The notes below the pieces were generated by a model. The model had not been told where the DNA came from, did not search any database, and worked only from the letters and a program-made list of their open reading frames with translations. A program made the translations under genes and the position numbers. Of a stretch of 57,663 nucleotides of DNA, positions 57,334-57,663 are shown one piece after another. Numbering within the stretch: the stretch's first letter is position 1; the number at the start of each line of letters is the position of its first letter. The DNA is taken from the NCBI GenBank assembly GCA_045605765.1, contig JAZUQQ010000048.1, positions 1 through 57,663 of the forward strand. The letters run 5' to 3'. This DNA is from SIG672 sp045605765 (lineage in GTDB: Bacteria > Bacillota > Clostridia > Oscillospirales > CAG-272).

Positions 57334-57663
57334 TCAGTATATTTTAAAGCAGACGAACTGCATTCTGCGCTTACCTGTTTCGGGAATATCAGTAGTATTG
57401 AGATAATATACGGTCATTCCGTCTGCACCGAGCGCAAAAGACGGGCTGTATCCGACTCTCGAGTCTATAACATCATCTGTATCCGCTCCTCTGGTATACG
57501 GAAGCGGATTTGCCATGGTCATCCATGTTTCACCGTAGTCAAAGCTTACGAAGATACGGTGATTTCCGTCGCCGTTTTTCTCCCAAAGTGCGGTAGCGAT
57601 AAGCGTTCCGCATTCGCCGCCTGCGGGGATCCATAAGCAAGCGGGGGCTCCTCCGCCTGTATA
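57334..57663 (-). CDS. C-terminal part of an Asp-box (BNR/sialidase-like) protein
   Basis: The frame is open from the right edge to the stop at 57334 (109 codons visible). It contains an Asp-box, RIFVSFDYGETW, followed by GYSPSFALGADGMTVYYLNT, as in six-bladed beta-propellers of sialidase-like or glycan-binding proteins. The start and signal peptide lie outside the window, so the substrate cannot be judged. Confidence 0.65.
   Translation of the reverse strand, partial: YTGGGAPACLWIPAGGECGTLIATALWEKNGDGNHRIFVSFDYGETWMTMANPLPYTRGADTDDVIDSRVGYSPSFALGADGMTVYYLNTTDIPETGKRRMQFVCFKIY

Overview
The window is the replication-origin region of a bacterial chromosome plus about 35 kb of metabolic and surface genes next to it. 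Gene content and order (dnaA-remB-dnaN-recF-gyrB-gyrA diverging from rpmH-rnpA-yidD-yidC-jag, with a noc-soj-spo0J block and two parS sites) point to a member of the Bacillota, class Clostridia. A leucine-type T-box, ferredoxin-linked 2-oxoacid oxidoreductase genes and a cohesin-domain surface protein fit an anaerobic, gut-type clostridium. The exact lineage cannot be named from the sequence alone.

Layout. 1-1520: a small island with a four-helix-bundle protein and a lipoprotein, bordered by arrays of tiny hairpins separated by ATGATG/CATCAT. 1552-13050, minus strand: a membrane protein, recA, a lipoprotein, gyrA, gyrB, recF, dnaN, remB and dnaA. The remB-dnaN gap holds DnaA boxes, a run of DnaA-trio triplets and an AT-rich stretch, in the order known from the B. 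subtilis unwinding region. The gyrB-gyrA gap holds five identical TTTTCCACA boxes. 13616-16524, plus strand: rpmH, rnpA, yidD, yidC, jag. 16582-21408, minus strand: noc, soj, spo0J, serS and mscL, facing the origin, which suggests an inversion. Decayed gene fragments lie at 21.56-21.9 kb. 21940-31170, minus strand: cardiolipin synthase, a four-subunit 2-oxoacid:ferredoxin oxidoreductase with a P-loop ATPase, a TIM-barrel/AMP-ligase fusion, and a LeuA-like protein behind a leucine T-box. 31796-47722, plus strand: acyl-CoA ligase, ilvB-ilvN-ilvC, ilvD, a DUF815 ATPase, a HAD phosphatase, a DUF1538 membrane protein with two PII-like proteins, a cohesin-domain surface protein, metY and metA. 47753-53783, minus strand: a glycan cluster of four GT2 glycosyltransferases and two Stealth phosphotransferases. 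The right end has an amidase, proC, proA and the end of an Asp-box protein.

Themes. Branched-chain metabolism is concentrated here: synthesis by ilvBNC, ilvD and the LeuA-like protein, and a probable branched-chain 2-oxoacid oxidoreductase. MetA carries Glu111, predicting acetyl-CoA use, which matches the O-acetylhomoserine needed by the adjacent MetY.

The most unusual signal is a dispersed repeat: a conserved A/T-rich lead-in containing a Shine-Dalgarno-like GAAAGG, AGGAAGG or AGGAGG, followed by a hairpin. At ilvD, metA, proC and the ATPase gene at 26980 the hairpin lies exactly between that Shine-Dalgarno sequence and the start codon. Stem pairs change in a compensatory way and the spacing, ignoring the hairpin, is 10-13 nt. 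This looks like a mobile, structured translation-initiation element. Two other families of micro-hairpin arrays, with ATGATG/CATCAT or GTGATATT/AATATCAC separators, also occur.
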